Made by a program: the position numbers and the translations under genes
Origin: Opisthorchis felineus
Lineage: Eukaryota; Platyhelminthes; Trematoda; Opisthorchiida; Opisthorchiidae
Assembly: GCA_004794785.1 (NCBI GenBank)
Contig: SJOL01007141.1
Span: 1,308,428-1,372,427 of the forward strand
Reading direction: 5' to 3'
DNA: 64,000 nucleotides
In this document: positions 22,961 through 33,935 of the stretch, one piece after another
Position numbering within the stretch: position 1 is the stretch's first letter
How the letters are laid out: each line of letters begins with the position of its first letter
Notes under the pieces: generated by a model
Database searches by the model: none
The model's input: the letters and a program-made list of their open reading frames with translations, nothing else
What the model was told of the DNA's origin: nothing

Positions 22961-23496
22961 TGTACCAGGAGAAAAAAAACTGTTTTTTGGAAGATCCACC
23001 TATACATAGTGCTCCATTTTTTCTCCGTAATTCGTGACTCGTTGTTTGTTGGCTGAATGAAAATCTAGCTGTCATAGGTATAAGTCCCAGTGATATTCCA
23101 CGGGACCGGTCCGCCCCAAGTGGCCACTCTCCGGGATAGCCCACATCAAGTACTCTTAGCCAGATGTACATGGTATTTTTTAACGATGAACGTTAACCGC
23201 AATTTCCAAGGTGGTCTACCCAGAAGGAGGCATTCCTCCTGAACAAGCCATTAAACCCATGTTGTACGAGAATATACTGCAAAAAGTATAATTTTTCAGG
23301 GATTGATTACCAAGTCAAAACAGTGAATTTCGGTAAACAACCCCTAGTGAACGCCCAGATGGTTACTGAACCGTTCAGAACCTGAAGTCGGCGGGACGGT
23401 GTGCTCTGAAAAGTGGGATAGATATAGACAAGAACTCAAATTTGATGACGTTGGAAATCAGTGGTTCTACAGAGAGGCTTAAGTGGTTTATATGAT
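22961..23496. other. unassigned DNA
   Basis: No recognised feature between the gypsy region and the PLE inverted pair. Confidence 0.4.
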
Positions 23497-24218
23497 ACCA
23501 GAAATCACGTGAAAAAGGTTAAAATCGGGGATACATACATTTTAGAGAGATAGAAATCGAAGGGGTTTGATGGAGGGGTAGGTCAATGGGTCACGGAATC
23601 AGGTAAGTGACGTCAATGTCAGACATGCTTGTGGGACCGGAGTTTTCGCAGGCAGTTCAAGTTCAGAGGTCGCACAAGTTTCTTCTGGATGCAAGGTTGT
23701 GGATCCAGCAGTCGGATTCTAACCGCCTCTGCGATCGATAGTAGTCTGGATCGTACCAGTCGTGATCGGTTCAGAGGTACCCGGTATATGATAGTGAAGG
23801 CTTGCTCTTTGTCGATGACATGACTGGTTTCGGCCAAATGTGATGCAATTGCACTTGAGCCTGGTTTCCTTCAACTACCACTCAGAGACACGGGATTGTG
23901 TTCTCGCATTCTGTCCGACAAATGCCCAGTCGTACGACCAACGTGTGATGCTCCCCACGAGCATAAATTCCAATCACAGAGGCGATTGGAATTCGACTGT
24001 TGGGTCCACAACTTTGCGTCCAAAAGAAACTTGTGCGACCTCTGAAATTGAACTGGCCTGCTAAAACTCCGGTCCCACAAGCCTGTCCGACATTGACGTC
24101 ACTTACCTGATCCCGTGACCCATTGACCTACCCCTCATTCAAACCCGCCTTCCTTTGATTACTATTTCTCTAAAGTGTATGTACCCCAGATTTTAACCTT
24201 TTTCACGTAATTTCTGGT
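23497..24218. mobile_element. Penelope-like element 3' ends in inverted orientation
   Basis: 23497-23735 and 23975-24218 are inverted copies of each other, about 240 bp each. They include the outer ends ACCAGAAATCACGTGAAAAAGG on the left and its near-complement on the right. The centre holds a minus-strand GIY-YIG endonuclease remnant whose C-terminus runs into the left arm. The right arm is the same C-terminus plus 3' UTR facing the other way. Inverted or tandem partial copies at one insertion are characteristic of PLEs. Confidence 0.75.
23619..23990 (-). pseudogene. PLE GIY-YIG endonuclease domain
   Basis: Read on minus. The frame 24080-23871 contains CSWGASHVGRTTGHLSDRMREH, close to the PLE nuclease signature (C-x-C-G-x-x-Y-V-G-R-T...R..EH), with the catalytic-motif Tyr replaced by His and a Cys by Trp. 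A frameshift leads into 23837-23619: HLAETSHVIDKEQAFTIIYR (the HL.ETGH.ID block), then RLLSIAEAVRIRLLDPQPCI and QKKLVRPL, the usual C-terminal end. The reverse transcriptase part is absent. A dead 5'-truncated copy. Confidence 0.85.
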
Positions 24219-26384
24219 GGAATATAAATTTGTGATGTATTAGCCAAGAGGATCAATCACAAGAAACAAGCTTTGTTCGCTACCTTCATTGTTCTCATGA
24301 CTTCGACGGGTATATTCAGCCACTTAAGTGGCTTACTTTGAAGCAGTACCAGAAGGGTTATGTTTGAAGTTTGAACTCTGTTGATATCAGGAAATGAAGC
24401 TGGTCTGGAATTTGAATGATTCGTTTTGAAAATTCATTTCCGAGGGCAGTTAAATGGTCCACGCAGTTGTCTCAAGGTTCGGAACACCTTTTGGTCTATA
24501 CAACGTACCTTTGAAGAGAATCTACCCATTGAGAGAGGCCGAGGAGCTCGTCTTATCAAGATGACCTCTCTTCTAAGAAATGCTCCTGAATGTGTGGGTG
24601 TGGTCGTGTCGAGAAACACGAATCGCGCTTAAACAGGTATTCAGTTCATTTTGGGTGAACAAAGCCAAAACGGAATAACTTTGAAATTGCAGCTGTTCAC
24701 TTGTTATCTGCATCCAATTGACGCGAAATCAAAGTTTTTCATGATTTTGCTAAGAACACGTGATATTGTAGACAGTGCAGCTCAGTTTAGAGTGGAAACC
24801 CGCTTATTGATGCCAAGATAGCGTGACGCAGTAAAACTAGGATAGATACAGATTTCATTGCTCCTTGCCGAATGAGACTTACCGTTGTGCCCGGAGTTGT
24901 TTTCATGCCTATCTGTTTTCATGTTCATATGACAAGTAAAGCAGTTCCTCGCAGCTAAACCTACGAATGTGCACGTTGCACGAGGCAACTGATAAAATCT
25001 CGTTCCACAGCCATAAGGTAAACAGCCATGTCACACACAGACCACACTTCCAGTCAACTGCTACAGTGAAGGCGTGGAGAGCACCCCTGTGGGATTTAAT
25101 CATCAAACTTTCGTTGCCACATGTGTCCAAAAAACGTTGGCTGAATCCGAAATCTGTAGCAAGCCGACCGCGGCGGGTTCACCCTGTTACTTTCCCTCCT
25201 CGTGGACTAGTTACCTTTCCAGCACCAGAGTTTCCTTCTGCGGCATCCTCACCGATTTAATTGGACAGCTGTAGATCGCAATCAAATGATGTGGGTTTTT
25301 CGAAAATCAACGAAATGAGATTCTGCAATAGAGATATTTGCTCTTTATGAGACCCTTTTAGGTTACAATTTTTTCTACTTGCTGGGGGTATCGTATAGTA
25401 GAAGATTTTGGCCTTGAAACGATCAATTCCTTCACGGAGGCTTTTTCTCATCAGCAGACTACTCATGAGTAATCCAGTGACACTAACTAGCACATGCACT
25501 TGAGGTACTGGTGCAAGCATATAAGTAGATCCTTCAGAAGGAGCAGTTTGTTTCAGTATTGTCCAAAGGCTTGATTTTCGTTTGGTAAAATTAGACGACA
25601 CATTTGTGTAAATGATATGTGTATAATCACTATGGTCAGTCACACGGGTGACAGACATTTCTTTCTGTCATTCGGATGAGCATGATCTGCCACTAAAATA
25701 GGTGACTTCAGTTTTTCGTCACAGAATGGCTAGTTTGTTTGTTCAGACTTCTATCCCCCATTCGTTTTGTGAGCACTACGCTACATTTCATCGGATCATA
25801 TTGTAATGTACTAAATGGTACTTTGCTGCATTCTATTTGGTTGAGTTCAGTTGATGTTTCATGTAGCTGTATAGAGATGATGGGCCTTAATGCTCTGGAC
25901 ATTCCGGAGTGTTGAGCCTACGACGGCTCTACAGGTGACTCTCTGTTACCAGCGTTGTGCAGACCAGATTGTATAATGATGAATACTAAGTAACCATCTG
26001 TTTATGTCTTGAACGCGACTCGTGAGTGGTGCGGGCATCCACCCTGCTTTCCAACTGTTCGACTGGCTACTGGTTGGACTTGCTGAAGGCTTTAGAACTG
26101 TTCCCTCCTGTCTACCATCCACTGAGTTTTTGGTTCGTGTGGTGTCAGCAGTGAGACTCTTGAGGATGAAGATGAAGCATGAACGGAGTGCACCAGCCAG
26201 TCCAGTCTAGGCGGATTCGTATGGACACACATGCTCTACAAACAGTATCTTGTATGGTTGTGTGAGATTCGCGTTTTCTGCTAGCCAGTTGACATGGTTT
26301 CCTGTCCTTGCAAAGTACTAACATCGCACAGTTTGCTATCACAATGGCTCTTGTGGCTGTAATGGGCAATAGCCCAACCCTGAA
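24219..26384. other. unassigned DNA
   Basis: About 2.2 kb without recognised repeats or genes. The 133-codon minus frame at 25658-25257 is the longest and shows no domain. It could be chance. Confidence 0.4.
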
Positions 26385-26600
26385 AGTTGTCAGTAGCCTT
26401 TTCGTCGAACAACTGAAAACTCTACGACACCCACTAATGATTTCTTTTTTGTCAGGTCGGCGTAGTTCCCAAATTTCTGTCAAAGTTCTATCTTATTTGA
26501 ACAACAATTTGTGCGCAGTTGATGAAACACACTAACTACACATTGAACTGTTATTGCTGAGGGACTAAACTGAATATCTCGTCTATGATAGCAGAAACGA
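26385..26600 (-). repeat. hammerhead repeat, decayed copy
   Basis: Contains CAACTGAAAACTCTACGACACCC and TCCCAAATTTCTGTCAAAG on plus, which match the ribozyme-proximal part of the unit. The ribozyme core bases are deleted. Ends with GACTAAACTGAATATCTCG, a body fragment. Confidence 0.55.
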
Positions 26601-26614
26601 AAGATATTTCTGTG

Positions 26615-26624
26615 CCCCCCCCCC
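26615..26624. repeat. poly-C tract
   Basis: Ten C residues. Similar C-runs of 9-13 occur at 37518, 40334, 52008 and 57129, all prone to length error in sequencing. Confidence 0.9.
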
Positions 26625-26977
26625 GCCGACACCAATGTGCATTTCGTCAGTGGTTTGATCCACACTCTATCACCAACTGCGTTTGACGTTGTTGATACCA
26701 TTTGCTTATTCAATTTTGGGCAAAAAACATTTATGCGGAAACACCAAAACATTTTGTGTCGGCTTTCGTTCGTGATCTGTGTAGAGAATTCGAATTTGCG
26801 ACGCTAACACGGAATTCTGGGTGGGATGATGTGGTTCTGGTTTGATAATGACCCGTGGAGTTAATCTATTAAACTGAGAAAGACATTGTTTCTGGCACAC
26901 CATTCATACAACCAAACTGGAAGGAATACTTATGAAACACGGGAATCCAAGGTACTTATCTGCAAGTTAATCAATAT

Positions 26978-27300
26978 GTAGTTCAGCCGCTCGTGGCAAA
27001 ACAGCTAGGTGTTCGAACTACTACGCTGGACGCCGCGGATTGTGAAACTCCCTGGAGTTTCGTGAGGTGGTTGAGTTGTGAATCACCCTAAATGTTGTCC
27101 ACTTTATAGTGGATGACACTGTGTATCAGCTGCTATTAGCTGAACGGTTTGGCCATCAACTACCAGCCAGGAGGTTGCGAGTTTTAATCCCTCTTGGAGA
27201 TCAATGAGATGTGCATTGGTGATTATCCCCAATAAAGATGAAAAGGCTTCTCAGCTCCTCGATCTAGAATGACTTGACTTACAGAACGAAGCCCCCACTA
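26978..27300 (+). repeat. tRNA-related SINE family C, two units
   Basis: 26980-27110 starts CAGCCGCTCGTGGCAAAACAGC and contains GGTGTTCGAACTACTACG. 27125-27295 is a second unit with AGCTGAACGGTTTGGCCATC, a weak B box GCGAGTTTTAATCCC, and the shared tail ATGAAAAGGCTTCTCAG...TTACAGAACGAAG. Copies at 59608 and 62215 share head and tail. Promoter boxes are eroded. Confidence 0.55.
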
Positions 27301-27980
27301 AAAATACCTCAGTGTGTCGGTGGTTTCATGGGATGAATATCCAGCAGGGTCATTATTTGTTGCTACCTTCCATTCATCCTTATTGAGTGCGACGGGATTT
27401 CTCATGTCGTCGTTCCCTTTTCGTGTCCCTCATGTTTTTCATTTGAAAGTGAACCACATTTTGACCTTGGTATCGCGCACTCACTTCAATAAAGCCAAAT
27501 GGGATTCGTCATCTTCTGCCTAGTTTTTCTTAACTCGGTGTAAACTCTAGGTGGGCAAATTTTCCCTAAGGGATCCTCCTTTGAACCAGTGTATAAGCCC
27601 AGCAAGTAGAGGTTTGTAACATTTTTCATTTGTATTATTCTTCTCTTAGTGACACTTTCGTTGATAAGCCTCAATTCGAACGACTTGGTTTTAAGGTGTA
27701 GCATGGTGGCCCAACTTGTTATTGGACATAACTGATAGCACTCAAATCCAAGACCGTCTGTGGATCACGGGCATTTATCCGATGTTGGATGATGAAAACA
27801 TGAGTTACTTCAAAATTCGTCAAATTCTGGAAATGATGTTTTGCTGTACGGTACTTCTGATAATTTTGTTGAATGCAGTGGCTCTATTCCCCTTTGCGTG
27901 ATGAGTTCTGCAGTACGTTAAAGAAAATGGGACAAGATGAGGGGCTAGTTGCGTTGTTTATATGGGACTAAACAGCAATG
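27301..27980. other. unassigned DNA
   Basis: No recognised feature. Frame 27716-27901 ends in a hydrophobic stretch but is short and isolated. Confidence 0.4.
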
Positions 27981-27987
27981 TGTCCGA

Positions 27988-28468
27988 TCAATAAAACCAA
28001 GGTAGTCTAATAGTAACTCTCAGGTTCATCTGAACGCATAGTTCAGTCCTGTAAAGATTAATCAATACTGCCTCAAGGAAATTCTGTCGACTGATTCGTG
28101 CCATAACCTGGAAAAAGCAATAAATTCAATTGTCTCGTAATCGATAACTTGACCTCCGACTCCCTAAAAGTGAAATAAGGATCAGGTAACAGGGCACAAA
28201 CTCGTTTGGCCAGGTACTTTTATGCCTGCATCTCTAGTCCCCGGTCAGTTCTACCAATGTATTTATCTCTGCAACTGCAGGCGAATTGGAAAACACAATG
28301 ACTAGTTGACAAAACTGACGTTGGAGTTTTAATCGGTGGCAATGGTGTAGCCCCCGTGTATGACCTTACCATCAGCTGTGCTGTAGTGTGGGTTCGGCGC
28401 AGGACCCCCTTTGAAGTCCGTTTAGGCATGATCACCATAGTAGGACATCTGTAGGTGAGTAGATTCAT
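27988..28468 (-). pseudogene. PLE GIY-YIG endonuclease domain, second lineage
   Basis: Minus frame 28468-28220 ends with CVFQFACSC then RDKYIGRTDRGLE, the GIY-YIG nuclease signature of Penelope-like elements with the Y-I-G-R-T core intact. After stops, the minus strand continues with NFLEAVLINLYRTELCVQ and IRLPWFY before a TGA at 27990-27988, the usual PLE C-terminus. The wording differs from the copy at 23.6-24.0 kb (CSCRDKYIG against CSWGASHVG), so this is a different PLE family. The part between, which should hold the R..EH block, is lost. Not functional. Confidence 0.8.
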
Positions 28469-28591
28469 TCGGTACTATAACCTGCTCTTGTTTCTTGCTC
28501 ATTCTAGCATGCTTTTCAATGAAACACCACGATAGTTGTTGGACCCCAGCTCATGTCTCAGCAATTCAGCCCACCCATCGAGTATAGCTGG

Positions 28592-28630
28592 TATATATAT
28601 ATATACACTATATATATATGTATATATATA
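28592..28630. repeat. (TA)n microsatellite, interrupted palindrome
   Basis: Alternating TA with two interruptions, directly abutting the 3' end of the SINE copy at 28632-28770. It may have grown from the SINE tail. Confidence 0.9.
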
Positions 28631-28631
28631 C

Positions 28632-28770
28632 AACAGTCGTTCAGCTGCAAGAATCTTTCGGTGAACAGCTGTCATGCCACCCGAGGGCCGACATACTCTG
28701 ATGCTGCCAATGCCTAGATAGTCGATATTCAGAGGTTGGGTTCTTGTGCCCTATCCACTGAGCCATCTGA
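28632..28770 (-). repeat. tRNA-related SINE family A, copy 3
   Basis: On minus it reads CAGATGGCTCAGTGGATAGGG (A box TGGCTCAGTGG at 28765-28755), then GAACCCAACCTCTGAATATCG, CTATCTAGGCATTGGCAG and GGGTGGCATGACAGC, matching the copies at 9782 and 58835. About 20 bases of the head, including the first half of the B box, are deleted, so internal pol III transcription should be lost. Confidence 0.75.
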
Positions 28771-30759
28771 AAAATTCGATTATTCAAACATTATCGATGA
28801 GCTGGAATCAAACCCTCACTTATTTGTGAAAGACCCTCCTTTCCATACCTTAAATTGGCAATTCCACTGAGCAGAAAACCCATCGGATCAAAGGACCTCA
28901 GACATGTGACCTGACAGCTGAGATTGCCCTTATTTCAGAATCAACAAAATGAATAACGGCATTACTACGAAGTAAAAACAGGTCATCAGTAGAGCGCGGA
29001 ATATTTGAGGTGTGAAACGGTGTTCATTCCGGACAACCAATATCAGCCAATGCATGTGATTTCAGAAGCAGATAATGGAATTCTCGAAGGAAATTTGGAT
29101 CCTGGCACTTTTGGGCGAGAAAATTGCCCTTCCGAGACTTCCAGCGGGATTCGTTTGGAATCAAGAGATGGTTTCTAGTAAAATTCAGACCGGAGTGAAA
29201 TCAGAATGAGGCGGATTTCTTAAGGAAGTGATTGTTTAGGTGAGGGAGGTGTTGGGTTTCTTTGAAAGCGGTCAACAAGCAAACAAAGCTACTCAGCATT
29301 AAATTTGTTCACCTTTATCAATAAAACAAACACACTTCAATAATGGGAAGAAAAACCACTTCAGATTTCCTGCGAATAATTGCTGCCAATCGAAACCGTT
29401 ATGATCGAATTCGTATTAATCCCAGTCAAAGATCAATAATGGTGAGAGATAATCGTCGATTCGAAACTCGCTGTCAAAATAACACGCAGGTACATCAGAA
29501 ATACACATATTGTGAAGCATGCTGAGTGACAGCTATGGACAGGCATTTTGAAACGTGAGACACAAGTGCATCTTTCGCTTATGGCGTCTGTGAACTAGAT
29601 ATGTGGTGCTCATGAATCGAGCTATGTCATTATTCAAGGTAGTGATAAGCAATACTCCACACAAAACCGATGTTAACTGATACTCCAGAGGACATACTGA
29701 GACCGATTTTCCGAGTCTAGGATTTAGATTGACAGCAAATATTAATTAAGTTATATATTCTCAAAGGATGCATTCGACTGTTTGTTGTACGAGTGAAAAG
29801 ACCCTAATGAAAAGGAGATCCGAGCTGAATTTCTTAAAGTCCTGCAATGTCCGGTTCAGTAAGCAAATGAAATGTACCTGGCTGGTTTTTGGACCACTGA
29901 GTAGAAAATGTGGGTACCTCAGCGCTTGCTTGGTCCACAGGCTGTCTGTAGATAAGAATATCGTTCATGTATTTATACTTTCGACATGATTGTAAACTGG
30001 CTTCTTGAAAGAATTAGTGTGAATCCTGTACAAGACGTGACTCTTTACCTTCAAATTCAAGAGACATGTGCTGATGATTTAATTTAATTTGGTGGATATT
30101 ATGAATCAGATTCTCAGCCTGAAGACAAAAATTCGGGCAAATGAGACACATACTACTTACTTTTTAGCTATACATTTACGTCAAAACCGTGAGAGGTGGA
30201 AACGATATTTCAGCCTCTATCCGGTGTGAGAACATTTTCAGTGAGAAGAATGAACCAGAAAGTGGGAAACGAGCCAACTGACAAGACTTCCGTACTACAT
30301 TTATCGGATCCTTCTTTTCGTCTGATAATTCAGCAATGCTGATGGCGCAGTCATTTAGAAGGCAATGTAAGTCTTATGTGGGGCTTCACAAGTTGAACGG
30401 CCCAAGTAATGTGACGTAATGCATTGTCGAGCTAAATCTTACGGATGTAAAGAAAGTTGTTTAATTATGTACAACTGCCCCATTTGCAGATTTTTGAGTA
30501 TGCCTAGTTGATTTCATATCGGCTGTGCTCTTGAATTGTTATAAGGTGGGATGAGAAAGTCTGTAGAACCGCGTCCAAGAGCAAGACGAATGACAGCTCC
30601 AGTCCCGTTGTGATAGAGGTGTCTAGGTATCTAGAGGTAATATTCAGGAGAACTTTCTTTAACATATTTGTGTTTAGAATACATAGCTGAGGGACAAAGT
30701 AATTTGAGCAAGAATAAGAGGCACTGCGACTGTGTCAGATCTCAAAGAGTTCAATGACA
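28771..30759. other. unassigned DNA
   Basis: About 2 kb without shared repeats. The plus frame 29343-29525 (60 codons, arginine-rich, opening MGRKTTSDFLRIIAANRNR) is the only one that looks protein-like in composition. It has no domain I know and no neighbour to support it. Confidence 0.35.
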
Positions 30760-31090
30760 TGAAGGAAACTACTCACAAGGTTGGTGGAAACTCTTCGACA
30801 GCCCACGACCTGTTTCGCCCTACTTGGGGCTCATCAAGTAGACGCAGTCTCCGAGTTTCTGTCAACCTTATGTTCTACTTGAACCTAAATTGCCCTAATT
30901 TGGACATATACACCCGCTCATTTGCCTATCAATTTGGTTTTCACGGGAGACTGAACTGAATCTGGTACGATATTCGAGATACCGCAGTATATTTTCGTAC
31001 CAACTGTAACATAAGGCGGTCTTTGTGAGGGACTACCGGTTGAAGAATATCGTAAGCAAGAGATTCAGTTGACACGCAAATGAGTGCATT
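30760..31090 (-). repeat. hammerhead repeat, near-complete unit
   Basis: Plus-orientation body with the ribozyme on minus. It begins GAAGGAAACTACTCACAAGG, then the ribozyme, then AGTTTCTGTCAACCTTATG and CATTTGCCTATCAATTTGG, then an internal deletion joining to GGTACGATATTCGAGATACC. 31010-31085 is an inverted piece (TAACATAAGGCGG, AAGAATATCGTAAGCAAGAG), so this copy also folds back at its far end. Confidence 0.8.
30801..30843 (-). ncRNA. hammerhead ribozyme, single core change
   Basis: Stem I has six pairs (GUCUAC with GUGGGC), stem II is a perfect GCCC/GGGC with loop CAAGUA, GAAA is intact, stem III is AC/GU and the triplet is GUC. The one defect is C to U at the first core position (TTGATGA), which replaces the C3-G8 pair with a wobble. 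Slow activity cannot be excluded. Confidence 0.7.
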
Positions 31091-31159
31091 CGTTCTCTTC
31101 ATTAAATTGTTTTCGGAAAGATGACCCTCCCGGCCTTACGTAAACAGGCAAATCCGAGT

Positions 31160-31490
31160 CAAGCCACGTGCGTAAGGAGGAAAGCCCTTCGCCGTGAAGT
31201 CGCCTATTAGGAAACACCAAATAAACAGTTACAAATTATTGCACAGGGAAATACAAACCTCATATGCACCTTTTTTTCAAAAACCGAACATCCTCGCGCG
31301 TCTTCTTAAACTTTCGTGGATATTAATTGACTGCCATGCAATTGTGAACAAACGCTGCAAAGCAGTTCCACAAGTTCCGTAATAAACCCCACCTTCCATC
31401 AGACGCGAGGCGGAGTTACGAGAAACCATATACTACTCGCATGCCTCATCAGTAGCATCCGCAGTTACACCGGTAGGTTTTGACATAGTC
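31160..31490. repeat. repeat D, copy 1
   Basis: Recurs at 44490-44830 in the same orientation. Shared blocks: GGAGGAAAGCCCTTC/AAGGAAGAAAGCCCTTC, GAACAAACGCTGCAAAGCAGTTCC, ACTCGCATGCCTCATCAGTAGC and CAGTTACACCGGTA. No coding pattern. Function unknown. Confidence 0.65.
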
Positions 31491-33505
31491 AAAAAGTGAC
31501 ACGTCAAATGTAAGAAGAATCGGAGACATGGTGGGTCAAGTCACGATGGGTACTCAGTTGGCCTTGTGGTGTGCCCTGGTCGGTAACAACAGGGATAAAC
31601 TGATTGGGCGGTAGTAAGCACAACTCTAAGTTCAGATGGCCACGGTCTCCGCGTTAGCCAACACTTTAATCTTGGATTTCTGTAGTAACTTCGGACCTTC
31701 CTCGCAAGCGACAGTAAATGCTGTTGAAGCACATACTGCGTATGCTACATCGAACTGTTAGGTACCCCAAAAACTCTTTTGGACAACGAGAAAGGCAGAT
31801 ATCCTCGTCGTCCGGCGGAAATAACAAGCTTAACAGCATGAAGTGAACTGGCATTTTGAATAACTGAGAGCTGGCAGATATTAGGTGGAGGTGGCTAGTG
31901 TTACCTGTGCCTGTAAAAATGCTAATAGGTTCGTGTGTAAATATGTCACTGACCAAATTACCCTTGTAAGGCAGTCGCAGGTACACTGACTTCCTTGGTA
32001 CCTTCTGGTTATGCGCCCGTGATGCAGAGGATTGTAAGTTAGCGCTCACTAACCTATCGGAATCGCGAGTATTACAACCGGAAGGTAGTTTCCACTCAGG
32101 CTCGACCGAGCTGCATACCAATTTGATCCTGATAAGAAGCTCACCTGGAACCCAGCCGAATCTCTCGTTTATGATAGAAGGGTTAGGTTATTGTGTGCAT
32201 ATTTTCGCTGCTGTACCAAACCGGTGACCCATTCAGCCGCGTTTGATTCTTAGCGGTATAAAGCCGGAGAAGTTAGTTTACCATCCGTTTCACGTTTGTT
32301 TCTTTAAACGCTTATTCCTGTTCATCCATTTGACCATCTATGCGGCAAGACAACCAGGAAAACTAACTTATTTTCCTGTTCCGAATTATATATAAAGTTA
32401 TCGAAGGGTGAGCGTTGTTAACTGCTCTCAGGGTACCCAGCATCGCATAGTAGACAAATAACGTCCAGATATCCAACGGACAGAAACAAGTGATGTGTTT
32501 TCCAGCCTGACCGTAACCATACCTAATAGGAGTGGGACCGTCTAGCCTTATTTCCACCCTCGAAATCTCTTTTCAAGTTGAAATCCCATCCCGTGTTATA
32601 TACCTCATATTTGCTTGAAAGATTAAGCAGATTGATCCTCGCTGGTGTAAAGCCACCTAGAGGACCCGTATGGTGTACAGTAGTTTATAGACAGGAAACT
32701 TTTGCGGACACTGTAGTACAACTACATCAAATGAACCTGACGGCTTTATGCTTAAGACCGAAGCGCTTTTGGATTTAATTCATGGAGTTTTTGCTGCCCT
32801 TAATTCAGTTGACTGAAATCTTCTACCCTATGTATTTCCGGGATCAACATCAAATTTCCTCCTGTTTTTCTCATACAACTACTTTACCAGTTGAAAGTAG
32901 TAATTTCAGATTGGAAAAAGGTGACAAAACTTCGTGCCTGCCTATTTCTGAAACATCATCTGTGCAGATTGTCAGGACGGTGGCTGGTAGACAACTTGAA
33001 GACACATATGTGGAGATCGAACCTGTTGTAATGGTAGCCTACGATCTTATTCACGCAGCCACTCGGGCGTGTAGGGCAAAGAGTGCTTCAAGCAGCTGTT
33101 TCATTACCATTTTCCTCCGTTTGTACACATTATTCTTGAAATTCTGCCTCGATGGGATATGCGGCACCTACGACTGGTGGCACTGGATGTTCTGCAAACT
33201 TGACGATAACGAAACTGGATGAATTCAGGTTTTCGCCAATGGTACCAACAATACCTTATCAAAAATTTCAAGGAGGTGATGTCCTTTCGGATTGTGGCGA
33301 AACGTTTGCAAGACGAGTTCTAAGCTCGCCGAATGGATTGACAGACATTTGGCTAGCTACATATCAAGAAGGTTGGAAAATTTACTGGTAACTGTCTTGA
33401 ATAATGTGGCGTTGCAGACAAAACTCCAACAGCTGGGTATCTTTAAAAAAAGACAGGAATAAATTAGACCATCTAGGGAGAACTAATACTAGTGGCCAAC
33501 TTACT
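31491..33505. other. unassigned DNA with one open frame
   Basis: A scrap of the hammerhead repeat body lies at 32130-32170 (CTCACCTGGAACCCAGCCG, TCTCTCGTTTATGATAG). Otherwise no repeat is recognised. The only notable frame is 32578-33222, listed separately. Confidence 0.4.
32578..33222 (+). CDS. unidentified open frame with one stop
   Basis: One phase is open from 32578 to 33222 except for a TAA at 32776-32778, giving 66 and 146 codons. The second part has cysteine- and aromatic-rich sequence near its end (FCLDGICGTYDWWHWMFCK). I recognise no domain, and no signal peptide or transmembrane set is convincing. It could be an exon of an unrecognised gene, an old transposon ORF, or chance. No splice sites were relied on. 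Confidence 0.25.
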
Positions 33506-33509
33506 TGAC

Positions 33510-33935
33510 ATGCCACATTACTCCTGAGGTTATTGAAAACACTTCGACAGCCCATGACCGGTTTCGTCCTTCTTGGGGCTCATCATTCGAGCATAGTTCC
33601 CGAGTTTCCGTCAGCCTACTTGACCCCAAATTGGACAGGTTCCAAAAAATACACTCATTTGCATATCAATTTGGTTTTGACTGGAGACTCACCTGCAACC
33701 CAGCTGAATCTATCGTGTACGATCTTTCTAAGCAACTGAGTGTGCCGCACCAGGCCACAACATGTTACAGTTGGCACGATATTCCAGATATCGCGATACA
33801 TGTATAGACGTAATAGGCTACTCATGAGGTTTTTGAAAACTCCTCGGCAGCGCGCGACCGGTTTTTCCCTTCTTGGTGCTCATCAGGGGGAGCAGTCGCC
33901 GAGTTTCCGTCGAACTTATGCTCACGTTAGTCAGG
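33510..33935 (-). repeat. hammerhead repeat, tandem pair
   Basis: A full unit (33515-33815) followed head-to-tail by the start of a second (33818-33935). The two ribozyme modules (33550-33592 and 33850-33892) are exactly 300 bp apart. Both are damaged: the first has ATGATGA for CTGATGA and an unpaired stem I; the second keeps CTGATGA but has AAAA for GAAA. The body carries the octamer ATTTGCAT (33657-33664). This is the clearest view of the complete unit. Confidence 0.85.

Noticed and set aside
33550..33892. Calling the two tandem modules active ribozymes
   Set aside because: One has A for C at the first core position and no stem I; the other lost the G of GAAA.
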